The notes under the pieces were generated by a model, which was not told the origin of the DNA, ran no database searches, and saw only the letters and a list, made by a program, of their open reading frames with translations. Below are positions 24,705 through 36,879 of a stretch of 64,000 bases of DNA, piece after piece (the stretch's first letter is position 1; each line of letters begins with the position of its first letter). The translations under genes were made by a program, and so were the position numbers. Origin of the DNA: Diorhabda sublineata (lineage: Eukaryota; Arthropoda; Insecta; Coleoptera; Chrysomelidae); NCBI RefSeq assembly GCF_026230105.1, contig NC_079477.1, positions 4,965,001 to 5,029,000 on the forward strand. Direction: 5' to 3'.

Positions 24705-25655
24705 ATATTAGAAATTTATTTTTAAAATACCATTTTTGTTCAGTTTGAAAGTAGGTTTGAATTAGGTAATCTTTTTTTATTAATAAAAATGTTAATAATA
24801 AACATAAATAAGGAGATTGTTTTAAAAAAATATCAGACATATGACTCACTGACATTTGACATTTTTGACAACTAGTATAGGCAACTCAAAGCAAATGAAC
24901 TTTACTATCGGTTACATATTTAAAATATCTAATATTTTATTGCATTTAATATAAATCTAATAAATATTCTCTACACATATAAAAATTGTTAATCATCTTT
25001 ATTCAAAAATAATATTGGTAGCATGTAAATACTTTTATTGTGTTTTGGATAATTAAGTTATTAAGAAATTTTAAACCATAGAATAAAACTGTAAAGGATG
25101 CTCTTCAGTGCCATTGGGCGTATTGTAGAGTTGGGAGTGGGGGTTGGTTATTAAGAAATTGATTGGTTGGGTATTGTTAATGTCTATGTTTGGGTCGTTA
25201 AAATCAATAAATTGTTCCTCCCTTAAAATTAAAGAATACACACAGTTTAAATACCATTTTATTGGTGGGGAACACAATCAAGTTATGAATGCTTATCAAA
25301 AGTAGTTATAATAGGTACTTTCTGTTAATAAGTTGGTCTAGTTATTAGTGTTTAGAGTGGATATTGTTTTTGTGCAGTGATAACTTAACTTGACTCAAAT
25401 TACAAGTAACTAAATCTTTTATATATACCATTTCAAAAATGATTCAATCCACATCCAATTCTATATGCACATTCTGATTCACGAACATTATTTATCAATA
25501 AATATTTAGAGCCTAGGTGCATTGCAATTGATCAACATGACATTTGAACTGTGTACATTAACATGATATTAACATAAATACTATATATCTCTTATACAAA
25601 TTTTATACTTGGAAATTTTGAATACACTCAGTGAATAAGAACTTTTTATAACAAG
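24705..25655. promoter_or_regulatory. Divergent interval between RagC and the Cdh1-like gene
   Basis: The two start codons face away from each other across about 950 bp, so this interval should contain both promoters. No clear TATA box, initiator or CpG-rich block was picked out by eye. A possible minus-strand coding exon (25071-25221) lies inside it, and would complicate a simple shared-promoter reading. Confidence 0.45.
25071..25221 (-). CDS. Candidate 3'-terminal coding exon, unrecognised
   Basis: On the minus strand a TTTTAAG acceptor is followed by an open frame (EEQFIDFNDPNIDINN, then NFLITNPHSQLYNTPNG, ending LQFYSMV) and a stop at 25071, with AATAAA about 35 bases further on. The segment is noticeably richer in C and in asparagine/proline codons than its AT-rich neighbours. 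No upstream exon was identified; it would have to lie at higher coordinates, overlapping the Cdh1-like gene. It may be chance. Confidence 0.25.
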
Positions 25656-26015
25656 ATGTTCACCAATATTGATGAAAGAATATTCAGACAATCCAAACTG
25701 GCAGTGGCTAGAAATTTATTCGATGTAGAAGTGCCTCATAGACTAGGAAGTTATGACAGGTTTATTCCATATAGAGCGAATAATAATTGGGAAACTACAT
25801 TTGCTACTATACCAGATCCGAGTAAGAACATTCAGACGGGCAAAAAAGCAAGAGAAACTGGAGAAAATGTCAGAGACAGTTCAGTGTATAATATTTTGTT
25901 GAGAAACGAACTACTCGGTGAAAATATAGAAGATGTGAAGTCACAGTGTGATGAAAGACAAGCGTTAACTCCTGTGAAGAGTAGGAAACTTTTTAAATAT
26001 GGTACTCCAACAAAG
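25656..26015 (+). CDS. fzr: Fizzy-related/Cdh1-like APC/C activator, first coding exon
   Basis: The exon encodes 120 residues and ends at an AAG|GTAAGA donor. It contains the C-box DRFIPYR at about residues 33-39, which in Cdh1/Fzr/Cdc20 proteins docks on the anaphase-promoting complex. It also has VARNLFD near residue 18, NNWETTFATI after the C-box, SVYNILLRNELLG near residue 80, and KLFKYGTPTK at the end. This order matches the N-terminal ~120 residues of insect Fizzy-related. The expected continuation (the QKLLRSPRK-type region, then seven WD40 repeats and a C-terminal IR tail) was not found anywhere in the remaining 38 kb on the plus strand. Either intron 1 is very long and the rest lies beyond the window, or this is a truncated copy or assembly break. 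The start sits ~950 bp from the divergent RagC start. Confidence 0.85.
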
Positions 26016-28005
26016 GTAAGATGAATATTTTTTTATAAAAGTTTTAAAATAAAATTCAATTATAGAAAATTATTTTTCAATTTATGGAATTGAGTAATGA
26101 TATTTTAGCAAATAAGAAAAGCAATATTTCAAGTAGTTCGCTTCAAGTAACAATTATTTGCATAATTTTAGTTTTTAATTGATTGTAGTTATTGTATATT
26201 ACAGAATGACAAATTATAGAGGTTAATTTTAGAAGTCTATGAGGTATATAAATAACCTAGGTTGCTGACCCCCTACTGAGTAATTTTTCATTTAGTATTT
26301 TAGAGAAATAATTTATTCAATTATATTCTCAAAAATAAATTTGATGGAAAATTACATTAAATCCTTGTTGATTCCCTATTATTCAGAACAATTTTCTAAT
26401 GGCAGATTTGTGATGAACATGTCAAAAATTTATTGTTGTCGTAATTTTGAAATATATTTGTGTTTATTTAATATATTACTACATAGAAACATCATTTTAC
26501 AATTTTATAAGTAGTAATTAAACATACAAGAGTTTCAGATAAGGAAAAATTTTATCTTTATTTAGTCAATTTAAGTATATTAGTCTTGATAGTACTGGTT
26601 TTTTCAAGTATGAACATTCTATTTTCAGTACTTTCTATTTTTTTGTAATTGATTTTTACTACAAATTAACAATTTCTTACATCCTAGTTTTACTCTACAA
26701 ATATTACTGTGTCCACCAATATCTTTCATTGCTTTAATGCATTACCAAAGGAAATAGCATATTTGATTATTTGTCATTGTATAGCAGTTTTTGAACTTTA
26801 AATTATTCTATTCGTACCAATGTCGTTATTATTTGCAAATTGATTTTCTGTGAAACTTGATTCATGTTTGGAGTTGATTTTCTTTAATGGTTGCAGTTTT
26901 TTTCATAAAATTATAATATGTTACATCATTTGCATACTATGCTATTTTTAGCTTGCAAAATCCCAGGATCTGTTTCATTAGATTCAATGTAAAATTTTTA
27001 AATTCCTAAATAATATAGAATTTTTCACAATATAAGAAAGTGACTAACCTCCATTTAATATATGATATGCAATAAATACATTGCCCTTATATTTATACAT
27101 GACCCTAAAAGTGTTTCATTATGTATGGTCCCGATGCGTTTGTTTGTGACAGTTCATTTCGAGTCATGAAACATGTATCAAAATCAAGTGAATTTTATAA
27201 AATTCAAATTTCTCTTAAACCATAAGGAAAATACCAGCTATTGTAACATGATAGTGCTGTACAATGCCCTCTCAATAACTAGTCAAAATTTTAATACTTT
27301 TGGGAATTATCAAATTTTATATAGGTTTCTGTAGTAAAGGCACTTTCTTAGATTGTGAAAAATTCTACATCACTAATTAATAAATGATACTTTTCAAAGT
27401 GTTAGAATGACTAATCATCATAGTTAAATATTTATGATTTTTTTCAGTGTATATTTAATCTTAATTCGAATTTAATAGCAACTATTCTTAATCACATCAA
27501 CAACTGTCAACAGGAGTATTGAATTATTTATTCTCATTTATTGACAATGAATTATATTGATAAATAACTATTTATGTTTAATGGTTCTAAAGGTATTTAG
27601 GGTGTTATTTAAAATAATCTAAAATATTGATGGAGATTTTTGAAAGTTTGTCTTGAAATCTATTAGAAAATTTTCATAAAACTGGCAGTAAATGTTGAAG
27701 ACATCATTCTACGAATGGAAAGACTTAGGGTTGTGTTGACGATCCAGTTGTGAAGTTCTAGATTGTTTGATAACAGAAATTATTCGATTTTCTTAGATTT
27801 TTACTTACCACCAGCAATTTTCATAAAGATAGGTATTAATATATCTAACCTGTAAGTTTAGGTTAGGTAATACCATACCTAATCCAAATGATCGGCAAAC
27901 TTATTAGCCAAAAAGCCAAATATGATTTTTTTATTAACTAAATAAGTATTTCACTAAATAAAACTAAATTTTATTTATACATTTATATATAATCGAATTT
28001 CTATT
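26016..28005. other. Presumed first intron of the Cdh1-like gene
   Basis: Two kilobases of AT-rich sequence with no coding segment recognised. Confidence 0.45.
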
Positions 28006-28009
28006 CGTT

Positions 28010-29060
28010 AGTCTCGCTAAAACTCGAGAACGGCTGGACCGATTTGTCTTATTTTGCTCTTGAATTATTTGTGGAAGTCCAGAGGAGGTTTAAAAGGTGA
28101 ATAAATATGAAAATGCTCCGACTTAAATAAAAACAACAATTCTGTTTTTTCTTGATGTTTTGTCACGAATTAAATTTCTGACCGCTACCATAATATTTGA
28201 CATTTGACAACCAACTAATATGTCGATCCATCCTCTATGTCGATCGACACCTCAGACAAAGAGTGCATCCTTCTATCTTTGTGAGTGACGATTTCTGCTA
28301 AGTGCGCGAGAACTACCTCAGAATTGTGTTATTTAGTAAGTGACGATGAAGTAGATGGGCTTAGAATGCGATAATAATAGACACCTTGAACGGATTCATC
28401 ACATTGCCCACAGATTTCATAGACTCAAAAGAGGAGCTCATTCAGCGTGTTTTCCCAGATATAACGCAACAGCCCAATAACCATAATTGGCTGGGTGAAC
28501 GAGCAATATTTGCGGTGAGAAATAAATATGTCAGACTTTTCTTCCGGGACATTTAGTTTTCTTCAAATCAGTCGACACCATTATGAACCAGGATGACGTA
28601 GTCAACTATCACACGGAGTTTTTATATTCACTGGAATTGCCTGGATTAACACCTCACAATTTGCAGTTAAAAGTAGTCATCAGTTGTCATCATGCTGCGT
28701 AACATTAATCAACCTCGATTGTGCAATGGAATAAGACTGGCTGCGAAAAAGGTGATGAATAACGTCATTGAAGCAACAATCATAAAGAGGAAAATATAAA
28801 GGAGAGGATGTCTTGATCACGCGCCTATACCGATAATTCCAACGGATTTACCATTCGATTTCAAACGTTTACAATTTCCGGTACGTCTGGCCTTTGCGAT
28901 AACCATAAATAAATCGCAAGGCCAGTCATTGGAAGTTTTCGAAAACAATTTAGAGTTTCCCTGTTTCGCGCATGGACAATTATACGTCGCGTAGAGAAAA
29001 AACAGCAAACGCGAGCTTTTTTCTTTTCCAATATTTCCAATTCGATACAAAGGTGTTCGA
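28010..29060 (+). mobile_element. Helitron helicase remnant
   Basis: Across several frames the plus strand gives LPGHLVFFKSVDTIMNQDD and YHTEFLYSLELPGLTPHNL (about 28540-28665), then DFKRLQFPVRLAFAITINKSQGQS and NLEFPCFAHGQLYVA (about 28855-28990). These are the C-terminal motifs of the PIF1-like helicase encoded by Helitrons, including the A.T.NKSQGQ motif. The upstream segment 28010-28140 (CTAAAACTCGAGAACGGCTG) resembles non-coding sequence common in arthropod Helitron-like repeats. Stops and shifts throughout make it inactive. Confidence 0.8.
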
Positions 29061-29424
29061 ATTTCAAATTCAGCAAAAAAAAAAGGAAAATTTCAGCTCG
29101 GTTATCGTAGTATTAAGAGGATTTTTGACAAAAGTTATGATGTTTTCAAATTCCTGAAACCTGCTGAGGAATTCTTTCTTTATATTAAAAATTATTGTTT
29201 TAAAATGGTGTTTATCAATAGAGGAATTATTTTCTTGGCGATGTTTCAGCAGGCTCGGGAAGTGCAAAAATGTTGCTCTTAAAAAATCCTAAACAAAAAT
29301 GGTTTAGTTTATTTGCGAATGTTTTTACTTCTTCTGACATCGGAAAATTAAGTTTCCTTTCTCTATCTATCTTTTAACTTAACAAAAAATTATACATGTT
29401 TTTTCTTACTGAAAATATTATTGC

Positions 29425-29510
29425 GCTTTCCGTGGATATTTGTGCCAGAGCCCCACTTAAGAAGCCAAAGAGCCACATGCGGCTCTGGAGTCGCACTTTG
29501 CCGACCACTG
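29425..29510. mobile_element. Solo hAT transposon end
   Basis: GTCGCACTTTGCCGACCACTG ends at 29510, the reverse complement of a hAT-type end (CAGTGGTCGGCAAAG). Just inside lies a small palindrome, AGAGCCACATGCGGCTCT. AGTCCTAA follows and could be the 8-bp target duplication, but no partner end was found within the preceding sequence. Confidence 0.55.
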
Positions 29511-29619
29511 AGTCCTAACCCATAATGAAAATCCGTATTAGTCACTTCAAAAATTAATAAATACAGCGAAATCAATATCTGTCCATTGGTATTTACTTTA
29601 GTTTACTAGTTTTATTTAT

Positions 29620-30330
29620 TTACGTAGAGATAATATTTCTTCTTCATTTAATTCTATCTTTTGCTTCCTGTTACCCTTCAGTTCAGTTCTCTTTTCTTCA
29701 AGTTTTTTGGCTATTTCTCTATTCTATTTCATTATGTGTGTGCCTCTTCTCTTTTTTTTTTTGTTTATTTCGGTTTCTCATATCACTTTAACTGTTCTGC
29801 CCTTCTTCATTCTCGCTATGTGGCCAAACCATCTCAGTTATTTTTGTTCGATTGTTTGCACTGTACTCCCTACGGTTAATTCGCGTCTAATTATGTCGTT
29901 CCTTATTTTATCGAGTCTCTTCAACCCCTCTATTTTCCTCAGTATCTTTATTTCTCATTTTGTTATTTTTTGCTTCAATTTATTGGTTAATACCTAATCT
30001 AACCTAACCTAACCATAGATCAGCATTGGTAGTAGTACTGATTCGTAAATTCTTGTTTTTATACGTTCTATTATCTTTTCTTTTGCTAAAGAATACTCTG
30101 AATAGGGTTACATATGTAGATATTGTCTTTTGGCTACCTCTTCGTCAATTCTTTCGTCTTACGATTGTCCTTACATACTTCAGCCTATTAACGCTCTTAT
30201 TTTCTAGTTCTTGTATTTACACATTCATTTTTTCTGGTTTGTTTGATATTTTCATTATTTCTGTCTTTTGTATATTCATCTGCAGTTGGTATCACTTCAT
30301 TTCAGATTCAATTCATTACTCCAATTAGAG
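29620..30330 (-). mobile_element. LINE reverse transcriptase C-terminal fragment
   Basis: The plus strand is strikingly T/C-rich because it is the antisense of A-rich coding. On the minus strand, KTRIYESVLLPMLIYG (near 30015-30060) is followed by LDKIRNDIIRREL (near 29880-29920) and LRWFGHIARMKKGR (near 29815-29850). This order is that of the post-RT region of endonuclease-type LINEs (thumb, then IR...R..., then W.GH..RM). Three CCTAA-like units at 29992-30014 interrupt it. Confidence 0.65.
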
Positions 30331-31135
30331 ATATTCATTACAAATACGTTAATACTTGCTATCTCATCAATGACGAGACTTATCAGATATGTTTATAAAG
30401 AAATTTTGACTTAAATTTTCTTGAAATTGAATGAAAAACGTTATAATCAAGTCCAGTTTCAATTATGTACTCTTCTGCCTAAATCACTTGCTTTGTTTTG
30501 TTTGATTGTTATTGTTCATAAATTTGAATGCAGCATTTTCTTTTTGGACTGATTAAAAATATTTTACTATGTATTTATTCAAAAAAAAACAGTGTTGTTC
30601 TTGAAAAAGCAATGACAAATTAAAAGTAACTTCCTACGCACACGCGCAGAAATACGCATACGCACACGCACTCCCAAACATGAATAATTGTGTTCATCAT
30701 TATTTTTATAAGTAATGCACTGAATTCTTTTGTCTGTATAAACTCCCACAAGTAAATTGGATCGATTGGAGACAGAATAAAAATATATCATAGCAGGAAT
30801 AATATTATGTAAGCAGTTACGATAAAGGTATATGTTTAAAAATGGAAACGAGCAATGTGGTTAATTAAAAATTAATAGTCTGTAAAGAGGCGGGAAATAT
30901 TCAGTTTGTTAGGCTATTCTTCTTTCCTCTATTACTTATCCTTTGTATATATAATTATTCAGTTATCAAATATTATGGAACTGTTCTGACTGTGTTGACT
31001 ATAAAAGTTACAATATTTTTGTTTTCTTTCCCAATTTTGAAATGAGATTTGAAGGCAATATCATTTTAGATCGAACCAATTATGAATTTTTTGACCGTGC
31101 TTTTTCAGCAAATGATTCGTTTTGTAAATCTACAC

Positions 31136-31164
31136 TATTATTATTATTATTATTATTATTATTA
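31136..31164. repeat. (ATT)n microsatellite
   Basis: About nine to ten uninterrupted TTA/ATT triplets. Confidence 0.9.
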
Positions 31165-31384
31165 AATTACAAAACAATACACTTTAACCATTTTTTCTTT
31201 CCTGTGAGACGCAAGAACGTTCTGTGTTTTATACTTTTTGGTCTAAGACATCTTTTTGTAAAGTTTGTATGCGAATTGCTTTCGTTTCTCACAAATTAAG
31301 ACGTGTAAGTCTTAGAATAGATAAAACCAAGAAACTATAGGTTGAAACTCGTGCTTTAATCGGAGGTCCTCATAGTCTAGGTAA

Positions 31385-32095
31385 AATTAACCGTACCACT
31401 AGGAACTTTGGCACTAGAAAACGTTCAGGGTGGTAAACGTGATCGACGACTCACGGGTCCAGAGTACAGTGACAAGGAATTGAGAGAACACGTCAATATA
31501 ATATTTATAGGTTGCAGTGGACTAAAGAACATGAAAGTTAGACGCATGAAGAGTGGGAGAAAGTTTTATTCAGTGATGAGTTAAGAGTTTGAAGTTTTTG
31601 GATCTAAAGAAGGTTTGTGCGCAGGTCAAAAGAGAACGGGGAAAGGCGACTGGAGACCTGGTAAAAATTGAGGGGATTTCGAGGAAAAAAGGCAATAAAA
31701 AATCTTAAACGAAAATGAAGTTTGATCTGGTCAGCGCCTTATGGGCAGAAAATTTAACTTACAGGACAACAACGATCCCAAGTATGTCTCGAAGCTGTGC
31801 AAAGAGTATTTGAAAGAACGAGAAAAGGAAGAATATATTGAAAGTAATGATTTGGCATTCACAGACGCCCGATCTCAAGTTGTTGTGGAATTGATTGGAT
31901 ATGGATGGAAAATGTTACAGACAATGCCAAAATTCTGCACTGAAATAATAAAAGCTAAAGGGGGTTACATCGATGAATCAAAAATTTAAATATGTTATAA
32001 TTACGGACTGTTATTACTATATTCACGCAAAGTATAGGGTGAGCAAAAACTTTTCACCGGTTATGTGAATATTTTTGTTGCACCAGACTAAGCCA
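31385..32095 (+). mobile_element. Tc1-like transposon fossil
   Basis: The plus strand reads LQWTKEHES then HEEWEKVLFSDE, the first catalytic block, near 31515-31585. It continues with DNNDPKYVSKLCKEYLKEREK (31765-31830), SQTPDLKLLW in another frame (near 31868), and the C-terminus MPKFCTEIIKAKGGYIDESKI ending at 31989. These are Tc1-family hallmarks (FSDE, NDPKH, SPDLNPIE, AKGG). A terminal-repeat-like segment, TATAGGGTGAGCAAAAACTT, follows at 32034. Several frame shifts. Confidence 0.8.
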
Positions 32096-35000
32096 GGATC
32101 ATCGAAGAGTACGAAGATCCTTTCTTCGTTAGTTTCATAACTTTATGTTTATTGATGACCACAAAAATGATATTTGAAGGTCTAGTTGCTATAAATTATA
32201 TCTTTTTGTAAATTCATATAACACACTTTTGTTTGTTTAATATGTACCCTCGCTTCCTTGCGATGTACGCATCAATAATTTCATTAAAATTTTTTTAATA
32301 TGTAATTTACACATTATCATTAATTATAAATATCATGAGCATGGAAAGTTGAAAAAATAATCTAAATATTTACAAATCTTCAAATATTTGGTCACTTCCT
32401 TCTATTCTATTGCTTCAACTTTTCTGTTTGTCAAGGTTTATACGATACGATGTTTACATGATATTGAAAAACTTTTACACCCATAAATATATAACGTATC
32501 CTTTTATATTAGAAGGCTGCTTTTTTGGATAAAGCTTTGACAAAATTATTCAATCCAAATCCCCCTACACATTCAAAGTAATTTTTTTTATTTAAAAACA
32601 TCAAAAAATCGTGTCGTTGTAACAAATCTAGATGAAGGTTAATTCGCGATAGATTATCAACTATTTTCTACGAGGGTTTGCTGAAAAGTTTGGGATTTAA
32701 CATATAAATGAAATATTTTTTTTCTTCAAAACTTTTTTAACCTTTACACATATCTTCTCTGCAAAATCGGCGTTTACGTATGCTACAACTTCTTTTTTTG
32801 ACGAAAATCTTTGTTCTCCAAGCCAAATTTTTAGGTTACTGAAACAGGAAAAAGTCTGCATGATTGTTTTTAAACATAATCGTAATAATTGATTATTACT
32901 CGGAAATGAGGACTACTTTATTTCTGGTCATAAAAAATCGAAAAGTTGAAATTTTAAAATATATTTTTTTTCATTTTGATTTTTTTAAGTACATTAAACA
33001 TACCTCAAATTCCCTGATATGAGTCGTATTTTTCCGGAAAGTACGGACCAAAGAAATAAATAAACGGAAAAAATTATTGCAAATATCAATTTTCCGATTT
33101 TTTATAACCAAAAATAGGGTGGGCCCGTCTTTCATTATTGTTGAAAACATGTCACTGGTTATTCTACTTTTCGTTGAAATTGACAAACTTTTATGAAAAA
33201 TGACAAAAGTAAAAAAAAGTAAAAGAAATAAAAATGACTTTTTTATAAATATTTTTTTTTCCAAAATTACTCGTATTTATATACGAAAGAAAACTCATTA
33301 ATAACCAATTAATTGTTTCGCAAATTAATTACTTATATAATATTCACAATCTGGAAACATTTCATCAAGGTGTAATTAGAAAACATAAACTTCATTAAGT
33401 AGGGCAATGGCATTTAACAATTTATGACAATAATTGTTAAGATAATGAAAATACAATGTATTATCGACTTTAGTATGCGTCTATTGTAAACGGGGCTACC
33501 CACATTAATTCGGTAGTAGTCTAATGATAGAATAACTCAATTTGACATTATTTAAAACGGTACCTAGTTTGCGAACAATTACCAAATCATTAGCACCGCA
33601 TAATTAACGAAATGGTTTTAAGTCAAACGAGGGCTTTCACATTTTTTAAATACAACAACAAGTTCAAAGAACGCTGCGTATGGAACTGAAGTCCATTGAA
33701 AACTTACATAGACCTTGTATTTATCAAAGTCACAATTTTTTTTCTGATGCATAAGGGATGGTATGGAAAGCTTAAAACCAAGTTTATGAGGTTGCCTCCC
33801 TTGTTTTTTTGTAGGAAATTTAATTGTCTACAAATTTGCTATCTTGGCCTTTTTCGAAAAAAAGCTATTAACAAAAAACGATAAATATCGAAAAACAGCG
33901 CTTTCTTTGGGTCGGTGTAACTTTATATCTATCCATTTTTTAGAAGAATTTGTTCTAAATTTTACATTGGATTATAGGTTAAAATATCGAGAGTACGTAA
34001 TATACTGAAAAATGTATTGAAAATAGTTTTTCCGTTTTAACCAGAAAACAATCAAACCCATAAAGAAGTATTAAAATCGAGTTTGTGAGGCTAAGAAATT
34101 GAATTCTCCACAAATTTGCTCTCTTGACTTTTTTTTCCTTAAATCTACAAAAAACAAAAAAATTGAAGAAATACTACTTTAAATCGCACTTAAAGTGCCT
34201 TAGAAATCGACATTATTCATGAGACACCCTCTATATTACCGAGAATTCTTTAAATGTTAGAGATATAGAAGGTTGATACGAATTCTACTAAAAAATTTGC
34301 TTGTTTTGATTGATAAATTAATGGAATGCCATAATCAATGAACGTCGTATTTATTTAATGTCGTAATCGATTTTCAGTTTTGCCGATTTTCTGAAGATAA
34401 GTATTAATTTTTTACAAATAATCGAAATTTTTCACTTTTCTCAAAAAGTGAGTTTGTTATGTGCTATAAATACAAACATAGCTGTTTCCATTTAATTGTA
34501 TCACCTTATATGCCTTCTTTTTTCATTATATATGTAATATTATGTTTAATTATCAACTTCTTGTTGAAATTTAACGGTTACCTTCGTAAAAATGATATTT
34601 CGGTATGAATGAGTAATGTAATAACGTTCATGTTCTAATCTAGTAATTACAATAAAAAAAATGATTCATGACGCTGTTAAAAGTACAACTAAATAAATTA
34701 ATTTAATTCCGCAAGGTGATCCAGCATTTTAAATAAGACATTTTCACAATAAAATATCTCAAAAGTACAAGCTAATTATTTTGGAATTTTTCTTAAAAAA
34801 AATTGTTATTTACTCTTACAATGATTTAATGTTGTCCGTTCGTTTACGAATAAAAATTGCAACACATTTTTCAAAATAGGTCGTTTATGGTTTATGAAAA
34901 TAACATTTTTTGCATGATGGAAGGAAAATCTTTCAAAAAAAAACTGAAAAACCAGTTATTGTCTATAAGTGGGGGATTTTTAATCGAAAAACCTCTGTTT

Positions 35001-35189
35001 AGTCCTAAAAACCGTTGTACCATTTGAACGTTGCTTCCCTTTCCACTATATGCAACTAAACCTTTATGTTACGTTCCTCCTTAATTGCCAACACAAACCC
35101 TGTTATTTCCGTATAACTATCGATTTTTATCTTGAACATACAACCCCAGAAGTACCTGGCCTGATCTAGAGATGGCGTACACAATCTTT
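32096..35189. other. Gene-free repeat-poor interval
   Basis: Three kilobases of AT-rich sequence. GAGACACCCTCTATA at about 34220 resembles the outer end of an unidentified DNA transposon. No coding sequence supported. Confidence 0.4.
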
Positions 35190-35885
35190 ATTGCATATCT
35201 TTCAAATTTGAAGACACCAAGTTGTTTAGTATTTTTCTGGCAGCCATCAATAGTGAATGTTTTTGGATTTGTGAAAATGGAAAAAAAATAGTCATCGTTA
35301 TGTGATACAATACTTTTATTTGAAAGGCATTAGCGCAACCAATTTGAAAGATGAACTCTACTCTGGCGGAGGCTGCTCCTTCGTTATCAACAGTAAAATA
35401 TTGAGTAACAGAGTTTAAGCGAGGCTGCATGACCTGCAATGACCAGCATCGCAGTGGTCGACCAAATGAGGCGAGGTACTGGATGATTGTCGACTAAAAG
35501 TGCGCGAGTTGGTAGACAAAGTAGGCATTTCAAAAAGTGCGTTACATCGAATATCAACTGAAAATTTGGACTTGAGAAAGCTGTGTGCCAAATGGGTACC
35601 GCGTTTGCTCACAGTGTAACAAAAACAGCTTCGTGAAGATGTTTCCATTCAGTGTTTGGCAATGCTTCTCTGAAATAAAGTCGTTTCATAACCATGAATG
35701 AAAAGTGAGTGCATCACTTCTGACTTGAAACAAAGGAACAATCAAAACAATGGACTCAAAAGGGCGAATCGGCTTCAAAAAAGGCATAGACCGTTCTATC
35801 TTCGGGCAAGATCATGGCATCAGTTCACTATCTTAAAAAAGGAAAAACTATCAACGGCGAATTTATTGGCTCCACTACTTTTTTA
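35190..35885 (+). mobile_element. Mariner fossil, 5' part (copy A)
   Basis: Plus-strand pieces include SGRPNEA near 35455, LHRISTENLDLRKLCAKWVPRLLT near 35545-35615 and REDVSIQCLAM near 35633. These match the N-terminal HTH linker of mariner transposases (SGRPNE, HRIL...L..RK.CARWVP, RV..S). At the expected first catalytic aspartate the text is ATGAATGAAAAGTGA (Met-Asn-Glu-Lys-stop) near 35695, so Asp is Asn and the next Trp is a stop. The coding similarity ends abruptly at about 35885, where an oppositely oriented Tc1 piece begins. Confidence 0.85.
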
Positions 35886-36150
35886 CAAATATTCCAAATT
35901 TGTGAAGTAGGACACTACTTTCTGTTTTCCCTATCCAATTTGTCACCCAACAACTCAATCATTACTTTCATTACACGCTTCCTTCCCAACTCTTTTAAAT
36001 ACTCTTTGCACACTTTTTCCTTCAATATTTTTTATCTCTTCAATGGTTACCAGGTCTCCAGTCGCCCTTCTTCCAACACATCCTTAAACCATCACCGAGC
36101 CCCCGTCATCTTTTACAGTCGGGATTCTTGCGTCTCACGGGGCTAACTGG
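35886..36150 (-). mobile_element. Tc1-like fragment fused to mariner copy A
   Basis: On the minus strand GGGCGACTGGAGACCTGGTA (near 36055-36075) and TGCAAAGAGTATTTAAAAGA (near 35990-36010) closely match the Tc1 copy at 31385-32095. The AAAGTAATGATT motif follows here as there. The piece carries internal deletions relative to that copy. Confidence 0.65.
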
Positions 36151-36879
36151 GACTAAACTACAATCATAAACACCGGAAAAATAATGCGCAGTTGAAGAAT
36201 AATAAACAACTCAGCCGCACGTGCAAGTTTTAACTTGTCATATTCACCGACAAAATATAAACATGCGCTAATATTAACTAAATAACGGTCGTTAATATTT
36301 TTAATTTGTAAGACACCGTTATGACTTGTCAACATGAAGGAAAAATTTGTTGAAGTTTATTATTATGCGATGGGCAAAAACTTTATACATATGAATGTGA
36401 ATATTCGTTTTTTAGGGCTGGTGGAGGGGTAAGTGTTACAGGGATTTTATTATCTCTAACACGCTTCTGCAACAACTTCGATATGCAATTTCGCAGTGTT
36501 GTACCAAATAAACTCATTAAAATTTTAAAACAAAATATGCTATTGTATAAATTGTAAATTCAATAATTTATTCATGAATTGTGATTATCAAAGTTTTTAT
36601 TACTCGCTTGAACATAAAATTGAACTATAAAAAGTCGGTGAGATCGGATCTGGAAAATTAACAGAAACGAGTAGCAAATTCAGCCCCTATTCAATGATAA
36701 AAATCGATAACTTTTGGCAACAGTGAAATTAGGAGCATTTTCATGATGCGAGTCAATTACGCGCTAACTTATTCGATGTAAATTGATTTACTGTTACGCC
36801 CCAAGCTCTACCAAATATTCTAGAATCTTGATAATAAATTCCAGCATTTTTTCTTGACCTCTATCGGTACAATAATTCG

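Noticed and set aside
24299..24748. Plus-strand frames of 65-80 codons over RagC exon 1
   Set aside because: Antisense shadows of a well-supported GTPase exon.
29992..30014. CCTAA repeats as an interstitial telomere
   Set aside because: Only about three units, lying inside a LINE remnant; too short to call telomeric.
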